From Chitinophaga niabensis (GTDB lineage: Bacteria; Bacteroidota; Bacteroidia; Chitinophagales; Chitinophagaceae): DNA of 64,000 nucleotides. The notes beneath the pieces are model-generated. The model made no database searches. It was not told the DNA's origin and saw only the letters and a program-made list of their open reading frames with translations. Every line of letters begins with the position of its first letter. Positions within the stretch are counted from its first letter, which is position 1. The stretch lies in assembly GCF_900129465.1 (NCBI RefSeq), contig NZ_FSRA01000001.1, forward strand, positions 3,660,482 through 3,724,481, in the 5' to 3' direction. This document shows positions 9,601 through 17,799 of the stretch, piece after piece. A program made the translations under genes and the position numbers.

Positions 9601-10037
9601 CCCGGCAGGGCTTCATTAGAAGAACCTGTTACACGCCCTTTCACTACTTTGTCTACCGGGGCGTTCTTGTTGGAAGGCATGATCACCACCAGGTTATCTT
9701 CCTTCACCACATAACCTAATCCCAGTCCTGCAAAAGCACGGGACAGTACCTGGGCCAGGTTGGCATTCTGTACGGAAATGCTCACCCGCTGGTTATCCGG
9801 CAAAGTGCCCGTGTGGTAAACGAAACGGTAATCCGTCTGTTTCTCCACCTCGTTCAGGACCTGCCGGATGCTGCTTTTCCGCAGGTCCAGGCTGATCTTG
9901 TCCTGCCCTGCGCCGTTCACGGCATATACCTGCAGGCCTAAAAGAAGCAGTAGCGTAATTAGTTTCATAGCTAATATTAGCGCGCGTTTAGATGGAAACG
10001 GGCATATAAAACCCGGCTCCAACACATTTTTTCTCAT
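6675..10037 (-). CDS. SusC/RagA family TonB-dependent transporter with STN signalling domain
   Basis: This 1120-residue outer-membrane transporter is partner of the SusD downstream. Domains in order: a long signal peptide (to about residue 45), an STN domain (about 50-125) that can talk to an anti-sigma factor, a CarboxypepD_reg-like beta domain (about 133-205), the plug with VTGYTGYNRSKSVSAATTIG and VLKDASAKALYGSRGSNGV, and the 22-strand barrel ending in an aromatic C-terminus (VVGLNVNF). The STN domain with FecR and an ECF sigma directly upstream predicts substrate-induced transcription. I kept the ATG at 10037; an internal ATG at 9968 would also give a signal peptide. The likely ligand is a peptide, judged from the two peptidases downstream. 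Confidence 0.96.
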   Translation of the reverse strand: MRKNVLEPGFICPFPSKRALILAMKLITLLLLLGLQVYAVNGAGQDKISLDLRKSSIRQVLNEVEKQTDYRFVYHTGTLPDNQRVSISVQNANLAQVLSRAFAGLGLGYVVKEDNLVVIMPSNKNAPVDKVVKGRVTGSSNEALPGVTIQVTGTATGTVTDANGRFAVAVPDGAKTLDFSLLGFIAQQVTIGDREEINIVLQPSTTSLGEVVVTGYTGYNRSKSVSAATTIGGDKINDVPAATFEQALQGRVPGLQVNAVSGQPGTSAKVTLRGVGTIAGNTAVLYVMDGVPIEAGTFQSINPGDIESVTVLKDASAKALYGSRGSNGVIVITTKKGKSGKVAVEYRSQYGVSTLTTPRFDMMNSAQRKEFEEGIGVETGAEAGPFWIYSKLNPDYAGKTPAQKAAADRIVDSLLRQDTDWRDLFMRNGRYMEQQVSASGGNENIRFYSSLNYFDQQGLVRVSDLKRYTLKNNLDFTAGKLTANLNVNAGYSKGNLIQNEGGSGANNPLSAVYYALPYEYPFAPDGKLVTTGDGSNYPVLDLREGSDSYERMLNTTRKQNQLKLIVSTSLSYEIVKGLVAKTRLGIDYRDQVNEEWINPDSYAGRRVSNGRLGSYSEGSVKNSSLISTSGLTYNTTFNSRHELEVSGYFEYLQNRYSTFGFTGYGLDPRLPETPAGIGDPGTYTPLLNGGKSKNATASYIGLLRYTYNNKYTFNGSYRRDGSSMVPPTNRWHGFYSAGVAWEAKREQFLEDVSFISALRFRASYGTTASQFGSDFAYLATFARASYGGNAAIVPSQPGNPDYDWEYAKELNIGFDIGLTKSNRIRLTMEYYNRITSNLFIDQRLSFTAGVPDETLPISSGKMRNRGVEIDLQGDIVRKNDLTWTVGVNMAYNKNKVLDLGGAEEFENGYTGIIRVGLPFGAHYAPKWAGVNPANGDPQYYTATGEITTDYNAATMSVAEFGTYIPEITGGFNTSLTWKNFYANALLSFNAKVMRYNNEDYFNENPSFITSNQSTRLLYNRWKKPGDNAILPRIDADRNYTSRDIQDASFLRLRNANIGYNLPKSALGNMKYIKGLQIYVQGQNLFTWTKWRGFDPENGNEYARFSYPAPRTYVVGLNVNF

Positions 10038-10089
10038 AACTTTGTTATGGTTTAGTGAATGAATACCCTAATTCTTTTAACTAACCGCC

Positions 10090-10111
10090 GGGAAGTGCGC
10101 CAACACTTCCC
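10090..10111 (-). other. Hairpin between FecR and SusC genes
   Basis: A perfect 8-bp stem (10090-10097 with 10104-10111) closes a 6-base loop in the 83-base gap between FecR and SusC. No U-tract follows directly on the - strand, while the + side is T-rich. It could be a processing or attenuation site that separates the regulators from the transporter genes. Confidence 0.6.
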
Positions 10112-10120
10112 ACTTTATTT

Positions 10121-11161
10121 TTATTTACTGATAACGATCCTGCTCTGCTCCATCTGAAAATTGAAGGGATAAGATAACTGTAGTGCTTCCAATGCTTTGA
10201 TCACTGTTTCACTCTCAAAAGTGCCCGAATAGCTGTATTGCTTTACGGCTTCGTCTGTGATAACGATCTGTATGCCATACCATTCCTGCAAACGGATGGC
10301 GATCTGCTCCAATGATTCGTCCTGGATCTTGAGCCTGCTTCTTACCCATGCAATTTCCTTTGCTTTATGGTCCTGGGGGTCTACCGCCAGTGAGCGTACC
10401 TTTAATGCAGCAGTGTCTTTTGCCTTATCGGCATAGACCACGAGTTTTTGATTTGGTGTAAGGATGGTTTTGTGCTCCGGCTTTGTTTTAGAGGTAACAG
10501 ATACCTTTCCCCTGAAAAGGGCAGTTTCTGTGTATACGTTTTCCGGATAAGCGCTCACGTTGAATACGGTGCCTAATACTTCTATACTAACGTCTTTTGT
10601 GTGTACGATGAAGGGATGTGCAGGATCTGGCTTTACATCAAAAAAAGCTTCACCGGAAAGGGTGAGTATCCGGTTGTTTTTCCCAAATCCTTCTGAGAGA
10701 GAGACGGTACTGTTGTTCCTCATGGTCAGTACGGAACCATCTGAGAGTACCAGGGTTTTCCTGGGCTCATTGCCGGACTGGATGGTTGCGGCCAGTACGG
10801 GCATCTTATCTTTATCAGTGGCGTATTTCCAGATCAGGGAAAGGCCAAGTAATGCCACAAAAGCGGCAGCGATGGAGATGTAGCGGGATGTACGTTTGGG
10901 TGTTCCCTGCAATGCTTCTTTCAGCAACATAGAACGGCCTATACCATCCTTTAGCTGGGCAGCCTGCTCCTGCAGGTTTCCCTGGTTACCATTCAGGATA
11001 GCGAAGATCTTTTTAGCTTCTGCGATATCCGCGGCAGCTTCCGGATGCGCTTCCATCCATTCCTCCCATTGGGCTGTGGCGGATGGGTCTGTTCCCAGGC
11101 AATAACGTTGAAAGGATTCATCACAGAGGAAATCCTCTGCGTTACGGTAATTTTGGTCCAT
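10121..11161 (-). CDS. FecR family anti-sigma factor
   Basis: This 346-residue FecR protein spans the inner membrane once (about residues 95-115). The N-terminal 90 residues face the cytosol and should hold the ECF sigma factor. The periplasmic part has the FecR domain (LSDGSVLTMRNNSTVSLSEGF and the typical LSGEAFFDVK strand) and a C-terminal DUF4974-like region (about 275-345). It should receive the signal from the STN domain of the SusC downstream and release the sigma factor when ligand is present. It lies 67 bases after the sigma gene, which fits the standard sigma-FecR-SusC-SusD order. Confidence 0.95.
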   Translation of the reverse strand: MDQNYRNAEDFLCDESFQRYCLGTDPSATAQWEEWMEAHPEAAADIAEAKKIFAILNGNQGNLQEQAAQLKDGIGRSMLLKEALQGTPKRTSRYISIAAAFVALLGLSLIWKYATDKDKMPVLAATIQSGNEPRKTLVLSDGSVLTMRNNSTVSLSEGFGKNNRILTLSGEAFFDVKPDPAHPFIVHTKDVSIEVLGTVFNVSAYPENVYTETALFRGKVSVTSKTKPEHKTILTPNQKLVVYADKAKDTAALKVRSLAVDPQDHKAKEIAWVRSRLKIQDESLEQIAIRLQEWYGIQIVITDEAVKQYSYSGTFESETVIKALEALQLSYPFNFQMEQSRIVISK

Positions 11162-11228
11162 CTACATACACCTTTCCAATACTGACGGCAGAAAAGTGCG
11201 TTTTACCCAAAGAAAATTTAACTTTTTT

Positions 11229-11780
11229 TTATTTCAGCAGCTGCCGGAGCAAATGGATGGCGTTATAGATGGTATTATACACTGTTTTTACACTTTGGGA
11301 TGTATGCTCCGCAATTTGCTGGTAAGAGTATCCCTCAAAGAACATCAGCCCGATCAGTTCCTTCTGGCGGGGCGTTAACTGCTGCAGGGCATGATATAAT
11401 TTACGTTTCAGCTCTTCATCCTGCTGCACCCGTACGATGATCTCTTCATAGGGCAGTTCTGTTGTAACCTCCTGTTGAGACATCCGCTCAATAGCCGTGT
11501 CGATCCTGGCGTGGTACTCCAGCTGATCGATCAGCATCCTGCGCAGGGAGGTGAACAGATAAGCCCTTACCTGCTTAACTTCATTGAGCCTGTGCCGCTT
11601 TTCCCAGAGTTGCAGGAAGAGCTGTGTAACGGTGTCTTTCACCAATTCATCATTGGCCGTAACTTTCAACCCGAACCTTACCAGGTGGAAATAGGTATTG
11701 TTATAGAGATCAAAAAAGGACTGTTTATTCCCTTTCCTGATGCCTTCCCAATAAGCGCTATTGTTTTCTTCCCCTGTCAC
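11229..11780 (-). CDS. ECF RNA polymerase sigma factor (FecI-like)
   Basis: This 183-residue ECF sigma factor has sigma region 2 (SFFDLYNNTYFHLVRFGLKV, then LFLQLWEKRHRL) and region 4 (LTPRQKELIGLMFFEGYSYQ followed by a helix-turn-helix, about 135-180). The partner anti-sigma FecR follows. The only good start is a GTG at 11780; the tricorn-like gene upstream ends with the TGA that shares two of these bases (GTGA overlap). That overlap suggests translational coupling, so the sigma factor may be made from the protease transcript. It should drive the SusC operon below it. Confidence 0.93.
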   Translation of the reverse strand: MTGEENNSAYWEGIRKGNKQSFFDLYNNTYFHLVRFGLKVTANDELVKDTVTQLFLQLWEKRHRLNEVKQVRAYLFTSLRRMLIDQLEYHARIDTAIERMSQQEVTTELPYEEIIVRVQQDEELKRKLYHALQQLTPRQKELIGLMFFEGYSYQQIAEHTSQSVKTVYNTIYNAIHLLRQLLK

Positions 11781-14749
11781 TTTATATCTTTTATCAGTTC
11801 CCGGACGGCTGCCTGTAGTTGCTGGTCCTCTCCCCCGGCTACTTTATCAAATTCATTCATCACTTCAATATCCGGTTGTGTGCTTACATTTTCAAGATAT
11901 TTTCCCTGCAGGTCTTTTACACCTACAGTAGGTACGCTGAAGTGCATGGTATTGTCAACGAGCGTTTGCCCCGTCATCCAGGTACAGCTTCCGGGAACGG
12001 GCATCCCCACCAGTTTACCCATTTTCAAGACCTGGTAGTCATGTACAAAACACTGGCCATCGCTGTAATTTGCTTCGCAGGCCAGTACAATGGAAGGTTT
12101 CGTCCACCTGAAAGAAGGTTCGCTGTTCACCAGGAAATGGTCTGTGGTATTGTCCCTTACCTTCTTACCGCTGAGGAACATGATCAGTTCAGATGCCAGG
12201 TCCCCGCCCCTGTTGAAACGCGTATCCACCACTATGCCTTTTCTTCCGGGATATTTGCCCAGTACTTCTTCATATGTATGACGGTAAGCATTATCATTCA
12301 TCCGATAGAGATGTACGTATCCCAAGGTACCATGGCTGCGCTTACTCACTTCTTCCTCATTCCTTTTCACCCATCGTTCATATATGAGATCGAATTCCGC
12401 GGCTGGGCTGATGGGCTTTACCTTGACCTGCTTACCTGATACTGTAAGCATGATATCTTTACCGGCTTTGCGGTTAAGATAAGCTGCAAAGTCTTTATTT
12501 GGTTCAATTTTTTCTCCGTCTATTGCTTCAATCACATCCCCCGGTTTCACCAGGCCTTCCAGGGGACTGCCTTTCATGATCTCTTTAATGGCTGTGCCTT
12601 TATAGAATACACCCAAAGAGGCTGTTACATCCCCATCCTTTCTGTCGTCCCGGTAGGTAGCGCCTGTATGGCTTACATTCAATTCACCCAAAAGCTCATT
12701 GAGCATTTCTGCAAAATCATAATTGTTATCGATATGCGGAAGGAACTTTTCATAGTTCACCCTGAGTGCAGCCCAGTCAACACCATGCATGCCCGCGGTA
12801 TAGAAAGTTTGCTTTGTTTTATTCCAGATGTAATCAAACATCGCCTTTCTTTCTTCTCTTACTTTTACAGGGAATGTACCTTTAAATTCAATAGTATCTT
12901 TTTTTGCGGCAACCGGGTCCACCCGTAATATTTTCCCCTCTGCCACCATGTAAATGAATTGTTTTTCCTTATCCCATTGCATGGTGGTTTCGTCAATGCT
13001 CAGCGGCAGCAGTAATTTTGTTGCTTTCGTACGAAGGTTACAGGACCACAGATCGTAATTCTTTCCCTGTTTGGCGAGGTAGTACAATGTTTCTCCATTA
13101 CTGCTTATCAATGAGCTTGCCAGCTGGGAAGGATATTCTGTAAGTCTTGTTTTCTTATTCCATGGTTGTTCCAAAGCATATACATCCACCTGCCGTGTGC
13201 TACTGTTGGCATAACTGTGCAAACCATTCCTGTCCGTGAACCAGGTGATCATTTTTCCATTCATCACCCAATGTGGGTCCGTATCGCTGTACCCGCTTTG
13301 GGTGAGATTGATCAGTTCTCCTTTCCCGGAGGTACTGATCATACCCACTTCGTCATTGCCAGCACCCTTTTCATTAAATTTCACCAGCAGCCAGTTGCCG
13401 TCCGGGCTCCATTCAAAATACTGATCGTGTTCCCTGCGGCTGGTTAGCTGGTCAGGCCCAAGAATAGTCCGGAATTTACCGGAGGCGATATTGAATATTT
13501 TCAGGGTTGTTCTGTCTTCAATAAAAGCGATCTCTTTTCCATCCGGAGAATAGGCGGGTTGATAATTATCGTGTTCATTTGTTATCTGCGCATGTGAAAG
13601 TATTTCCAATGGACCTGATTTAAAGATGCCCCATTTGCCGTTCATAAAACCCGCAAACAAAAGCTGTTTACCATCCGGAGAATAACTAACGCTGGTGGCC
13701 GAACTTCCGCCATAGAAATGTGAGCTGTTTACCTTTCCGTCTATGCTGCCTGTAAAGATACGCCCCCTGATAATAAAGGCCAGTTCCTTACCGGAAGGAG
13801 ATACCGCCATCTCTGAAATATCCGAGAGCGGTACACTTATTTCATCCCTGCTTTTCAGGGGTGTAATGCGGATGTTTACTTTAACCGGTTTCCTGTTCTT
13901 CTGTTGCTGATAGATCTCTCCGTTGTAACTGAAGCAGAGCGTAGCGTTTTGCGATATGCTCAAAGAACGTACGGGGTGATCTTTAAAGAAGGTCACCTGC
14001 TGTACGTTCCTTTTAATATCTGTTGTAAATACATTAAAGCTGCCACCCTGCTCACTGAGATAATAAATATTATCTTCTCCGTTCCAAACAGGGCTTCTGT
14101 CTTCCCCCTCAAAAGAAGTGATCTTTTTATGCTTACCTGTTTGGTTATCGTATAACCAGATGTCCCGCGCGATGGAAGATACCTGGTGTTTGCGCCAGAT
14201 GTTTTCCCGCCCTTTCCTGTCGTGGTAAACAATATAACGGCCTGCAGGACTCAGCTTTGCATCTTCAGCCGGCGTAGTCAGTAATTGCGTGACAGGGCCT
14301 CCTTCTACCGGCACTTCGTATAATTCCTGCAAAGCATCAGAAGGGAATTGGCGGTTATCCGGATCATCGAGCCTTACTGCACCGAAGATTGCTTTCTCGT
14401 TCTTAATATCATAAGGATATTCATCTGCAGAATGCCAGGTGAGGCGTTTGGGAGATCCTCCTGTTATGGGAATAATGAATAAGTCGAAGTTGCCGAAGCG
14501 GTTGCCTGCAAATACAACAGACTTACCGTCTGCACTCCATACCGGCATGCATTCATAAGTACTGTCTGTTGTAAGCTGAATAGCCGTACCTCCTGCTGCG
14601 GGCACTTTATACAGATCTCCCCTGTATGAAAAAACAATTGTTTTACCATCCGGGGAAATAGCGGGATAGCGTAGCCATAATGGAATATCAGCAGCTGATA
14701 CGTTGTGGCATAGCAGGATAAAACATAGCAACGGGAAGATGCGTTTCAT
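11777..14749 (-). CDS. Secreted tricorn protease homologue (PD40 propeller, PDZ, S41)
   Basis: This 990-residue protein has a signal peptide (MKRIFPLLCFILLCHNVSA). Tricorn-type proteases degrade oligopeptides. Domains in order: beta-propeller repeats with WSADGKSVVF- and SPDGKQLLF-type motifs over about residues 25-560, a helical linker, a PDZ domain near 690-770, and an S41 catalytic domain. The catalytic residues can be placed: His in LGYVHLYRMND, Ser896-Asp897 in NYSDGQ and a Glu in GKYLEN near 953. The TTG at 14764 that would extend the frame is less likely than the ATG at 14749. It is the first gene of the peptide locus and its stop overlaps the sigma start. The enzyme should work in the periplasm. 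Confidence 0.93.
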   Translation of the reverse strand: MKRIFPLLCFILLCHNVSAADIPLWLRYPAISPDGKTIVFSYRGDLYKVPAAGGTAIQLTTDSTYECMPVWSADGKSVVFAGNRFGNFDLFIIPITGGSPKRLTWHSADEYPYDIKNEKAIFGAVRLDDPDNRQFPSDALQELYEVPVEGGPVTQLLTTPAEDAKLSPAGRYIVYHDRKGRENIWRKHQVSSIARDIWLYDNQTGKHKKITSFEGEDRSPVWNGEDNIYYLSEQGGSFNVFTTDIKRNVQQVTFFKDHPVRSLSISQNATLCFSYNGEIYQQQKNRKPVKVNIRITPLKSRDEISVPLSDISEMAVSPSGKELAFIIRGRIFTGSIDGKVNSSHFYGGSSATSVSYSPDGKQLLFAGFMNGKWGIFKSGPLEILSHAQITNEHDNYQPAYSPDGKEIAFIEDRTTLKIFNIASGKFRTILGPDQLTSRREHDQYFEWSPDGNWLLVKFNEKGAGNDEVGMISTSGKGELINLTQSGYSDTDPHWVMNGKMITWFTDRNGLHSYANSSTRQVDVYALEQPWNKKTRLTEYPSQLASSLISSNGETLYYLAKQGKNYDLWSCNLRTKATKLLLPLSIDETTMQWDKEKQFIYMVAEGKILRVDPVAAKKDTIEFKGTFPVKVREERKAMFDYIWNKTKQTFYTAGMHGVDWAALRVNYEKFLPHIDNNYDFAEMLNELLGELNVSHTGATYRDDRKDGDVTASLGVFYKGTAIKEIMKGSPLEGLVKPGDVIEAIDGEKIEPNKDFAAYLNRKAGKDIMLTVSGKQVKVKPISPAAEFDLIYERWVKRNEEEVSKRSHGTLGYVHLYRMNDNAYRHTYEEVLGKYPGRKGIVVDTRFNRGGDLASELIMFLSGKKVRDNTTDHFLVNSEPSFRWTKPSIVLACEANYSDGQCFVHDYQVLKMGKLVGMPVPGSCTWMTGQTLVDNTMHFSVPTVGVKDLQGKYLENVSTQPDIEVMNEFDKVAGGEDQQLQAAVRELIKDIK

Positions 14750-14826
14750 CCGAGAAAAGTACAAAAGATTTATGGAACCCTCTAAATAATGATGATAACT
14801 GGTTAATGAGGGTTTATTCTTTTATA

Positions 14827-15690
14827 CTATTTCTTTGCCTCCTTCATTTCTGATATTTCTTTCTTCAATTCAATAACATAAAGCGTTAACTCCTCCACCT
14901 TCTTCAGCAGCTGCTTATTGAACTCTCCAACATCCAATCCTTCCTCACTTATCTTTTCCGCAGAAGGAATACCCGGTAAGTGCTGGTGTTCCCTGATATA
15001 AGATGCCACCTCCAATAAGGGAGGGAGTACATAATCCCGATGAAATACATAATCAGGCCAGTCATTGGTATTCAGGGTAACCTTTACCTTTTTAGCGAGT
15101 ATGGTTCCGTTAACAGCCAGTTTAGCCTGCGGAGAAGTAGTGCCGATGCCTACATTACCGGAAGGATCTACCCGTAAACGTTCTGCATTGGCAGTGTATA
15201 TCGCAAAAGTGCTTCCGGCAGGGGCAAATGTACCAGCTCCATATGAAGGAGTAGCGATATTTCCTAAACGGTACCTGTCAACAATAGCACTTCCGTTAAC
15301 CTGCAACTGGTCTGTACCGTTATCCACCGGCTTATTCAGCAGCATTCTTGATGTTCCCGAATGCCATATCTCATTCCAGTCACCCCAATTTGTTATTCCG
15401 TTCGCCTTTCGGAAATACATCCTTTCTCCATCAGCATTTGCATATGGAATGGCGATCTGTGTACTCCATCCAGGGCCATCATGTCTGCCGGAAATTCCCT
15501 GCACATAAGAATAGGAGATACCATTTATTATTGTTGGCGTCACCTTATTATAAAAACCAGACCCTGCCGTGGCGGTCATATCATTCCATGTTACATCAGA
15601 CACAGAAAACTGAGACACAGCATATTGCGCATTACCGCTTAGCACAATCAGGCACAAAGCTACCAAGGGAAAAAGGGTCTTACATTTCAT
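14827..15690 (-). CDS. Secreted protein with phage-tail-like middle and S74-chaperone-like C-terminus
   Basis: This 287-residue protein has a signal peptide (to about GNAQ). The middle holds beta-rich stretches like those in tail fibres (residues about 60-110, with SGRHDGPGWSTQIAI), then the GNVGIGTTSPQAKLAVNGTI repeat typical of Bacteroidota secreted fibres. The C-terminal 90 residues (DYVFHRDYVLPPLLEVASYI, HLPGIPSAEKISEEG, then a coiled coil to the end) match the endosialidase-chaperone-like domain common in this phylum. It probably forms a trimeric surface fibre. Another ATG at 15705 adds five residues. There are no other phage genes nearby. The function is unknown. Confidence 0.7.
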   Translation of the reverse strand: MKCKTLFPLVALCLIVLSGNAQYAVSQFSVSDVTWNDMTATAGSGFYNKVTPTIINGISYSYVQGISGRHDGPGWSTQIAIPYANADGERMYFRKANGITNWGDWNEIWHSGTSRMLLNKPVDNGTDQLQVNGSAIVDRYRLGNIATPSYGAGTFAPAGSTFAIYTANAERLRVDPSGNVGIGTTSPQAKLAVNGTILAKKVKVTLNTNDWPDYVFHRDYVLPPLLEVASYIREHQHLPGIPSAEKISEEGLDVGEFNKQLLKKVEELTLYVIELKKEISEMKEAKK

Positions 15691-15819
15691 AGTGATAGTT
15701 TCCATTTATAGTTAATAAAAAACGAGGGAGAAATATGTTTCGATCTGATAGAAAAAAGTGGACAACTTTTAAAAACATTTCATGATATAAGGTTATCTCC
15801 ATAAATATACGGGAAAAAG

Positions 15820-17040
15820 CTATTCATACCGCAAAGCCTCAATAGGATCCAGCCGGGAAGCCGCCTGTGCAGGGTAATATCCAAAGAATACACCCGTCAG
15901 CGCACAAACCATAAAGGATAATACAATAGAGGACTCAGATACCAGTGTTGGCCATCCCAACGTGAGTGTGATCACCTTTGCAGCAGTAATACCCAATAAT
16001 ACTCCTATGATGCCTCCCGTAATGCTGATAATAATAGCTTCTACCAGGAATTGCAGCAGGATGTCTACCCCTCTTGCGCCGATGGACATCCGCAATCCTA
16101 TTTCCTTTGTGCGTTCCGTAACGGAAACGTACATGATATTCATAATGCCTATCCCTCCTATCACCAGGGAAATACCTGCAATAGCGGTGAGCAATACCGT
16201 TAATAAGCTACTGGTGGAACCGAGTGTTTTGATCAGTTCTTCCATTGTTCTTACCTGGAAATTATTTTCATCCGCCGGCCGCAGGCGGTGTGTTTCCCGA
16301 AGAATGGAAATGATCTCATCTGTAGCCTGTACAGATGAATTCTCATTGATTGCAGAAGCATAGATGCTCTGGAAATAAGTAGTAGCCAGGATGCGCTTTT
16401 GTACTGTAGTATATGGCGTGAGGATGATATCATCCTGGTCCTGCCCGAAAGAGCTCTGCCCCTTTGGCGCCAATGTACCTATTACCTGCAAGGGAATGGA
16501 GTTGAGCCGGATCACCTTGCCTACAGGGCTTTCACCACTGGGAAATAGATTGTTGATCACGGTTTGCCCCAGCACACATACTTTAGCAGATGAGGCTACA
16601 TCTGCATCGGTAAAGCTCACACCGTCCTGCACCACCAGTTTTCGGATATCAAAATAAGAAGGTGCTACGCCCTGCAGGCTGGTAGGCCAGTTCAATGCAC
16701 CATAGATCGCCTGCCCTTTTGTGGAAGATACCGGTGATACCTCGCTTACATATTCTGCATTCCGTTCTATCGCCTTTACATCTTCAATGGTAAGGCTTTG
16801 AAAACTGGAACCTTCTACCCTTACTCCACCGCTTACATTACTGCTGGGCAGGATGGTGATCATATTAGAGCCCATACTGCTTAACTGCGACTGGATACTT
16901 TGCTTGGACCCTTCGCCTATTGCCACCATCGCAATCACGGCAGCCACCCCGATAATGATGCCCAGCATAGTGAGGAATGCCCGCAGCTTATTGCGTTGCA
17001 GTGCTTTTAATGCGATCCGTATGAGGTTCATTGCATTCAT
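15820..17040 (-). CDS. MacB-type ABC transporter permease
   Basis: This 406-residue inner-membrane protein has one N-terminal membrane helix (LRAFLTMLGIIIGVAAVIAM), a periplasmic MacB_PCD domain (about 45-265) and three C-terminal helices (FtsX domain, about 280-400) ending ASRLDPIEALRYE. This is the mechanotransmission type of exporter, which pumps substrates from the periplasm outward. In E. coli MacB the ATPase is fused to the permease; here the ATPase is a separate gene 9 bases upstream. The adaptor gene precedes that. No TolC gene is in the window. Confidence 0.95.
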   Translation of the reverse strand: MNAMNLIRIALKALQRNKLRAFLTMLGIIIGVAAVIAMVAIGEGSKQSIQSQLSSMGSNMITILPSSNVSGGVRVEGSSFQSLTIEDVKAIERNAEYVSEVSPVSSTKGQAIYGALNWPTSLQGVAPSYFDIRKLVVQDGVSFTDADVASSAKVCVLGQTVINNLFPSGESPVGKVIRLNSIPLQVIGTLAPKGQSSFGQDQDDIILTPYTTVQKRILATTYFQSIYASAINENSSVQATDEIISILRETHRLRPADENNFQVRTMEELIKTLGSTSSLLTVLLTAIAGISLVIGGIGIMNIMYVSVTERTKEIGLRMSIGARGVDILLQFLVEAIIISITGGIIGVLLGITAAKVITLTLGWPTLVSESSIVLSFMVCALTGVFFGYYPAQAASRLDPIEALRYE

Positions 17041-17049
17041 TTCCCGGAT

Positions 17050-17799
17050 TTAATAGTCGTCCGCTACAGGTAATGCAGCGAGTGCTTCCTTTGCCGAACG
17101 TACGTTTTCATTGATACTGTCTTTCACTACTTTCCCATCCCGCAACATCACCGTTCTGCTGCTGAATGCGGCAATATCCGGTTCGTGCGTAACAAACACG
17201 ATGGTTTTTCCTTCCTGCTGATTCAATTCCTGCATCAGCATCATGATCTCATAAGATGTACGCGTATCCAGGTTACCGGTAGCTTCATCTGCCAGGATCA
17301 TCACAGGCTCGTTTACCAATGCACGTGCAATGGCCACCCGTTGCTGCTGTCCGCCAGAAAGCTGATTGGGCATATGGTCCAGCCGGTCTCCCAACTTTAC
17401 GGATTGCAATGCTTTCACAGCTCTTGCCTTTCTTTCCTGTGTGCTTAGTGAAGGATTGTAGAACAAAGGCAATTCTACATTTTCCAATGCAGAAGTACGG
17501 GGGAGCAGGTTATATGCCTGGAACACAAAACCTATTTTATGATTGCGCAGCCTGGCCAGTTCATTGCGCGACAAGTCTTTTATATTCACACTATCCAGCA
17601 GGTAATTACCGGATGTGGGTTTATCCAGGCAGCCCAGTAAATTAAGCAGGGTTGTTTTCCCGGAACCGCTGCTGCCCATGATCGTAACAAACTCCCCGGC
17701 ATGCACATCAAAGGAAACACCTTTGAGTGCGCGTACTACTTCCGTGCCCATCACGAACTCCCGCCGGATCTCCTGTAGTTCAAGTATTTTGTTGCTCAT
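17050..17799 (-). CDS. MacB/LolD-type ABC transporter ATPase
   Basis: This 249-residue ATP-binding protein carries Walker A (GSSGSGKTT, about 43-51), the Q-loop (FVFQAYNLL), the signature LSGGQQQR, Walker B (VMILADEAT) and the H-loop His (FVTHEP). It powers the permease encoded directly downstream. Its start overlaps the stop of the adaptor gene by 4 bases, so all three are translated from one message. The C-terminal 25 residues are an extra tail past the usual end of the domain. Confidence 0.96.
   Translation of the reverse strand: MSNKILELQEIRREFVMGTEVVRALKGVSFDVHAGEFVTIMGSSGSGKTTLLNLLGCLDKPTSGNYLLDSVNIKDLSRNELARLRNHKIGFVFQAYNLLPRTSALENVELPLFYNPSLSTQERKARAVKALQSVKLGDRLDHMPNQLSGGQQQRVAIARALVNEPVMILADEATGNLDTRTSYEIMMLMQELNQQEGKTIVFVTHEPDIAAFSSRTVMLRDGKVVKDSINENVRSAKEALAALPVADDY

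Noticed and set aside
14827..15690. Prophage remnant
   Set aside because: The protein is tail-fibre-like, but there are no integrase, capsid, terminase or attachment-site signals around it and it has a signal peptide.
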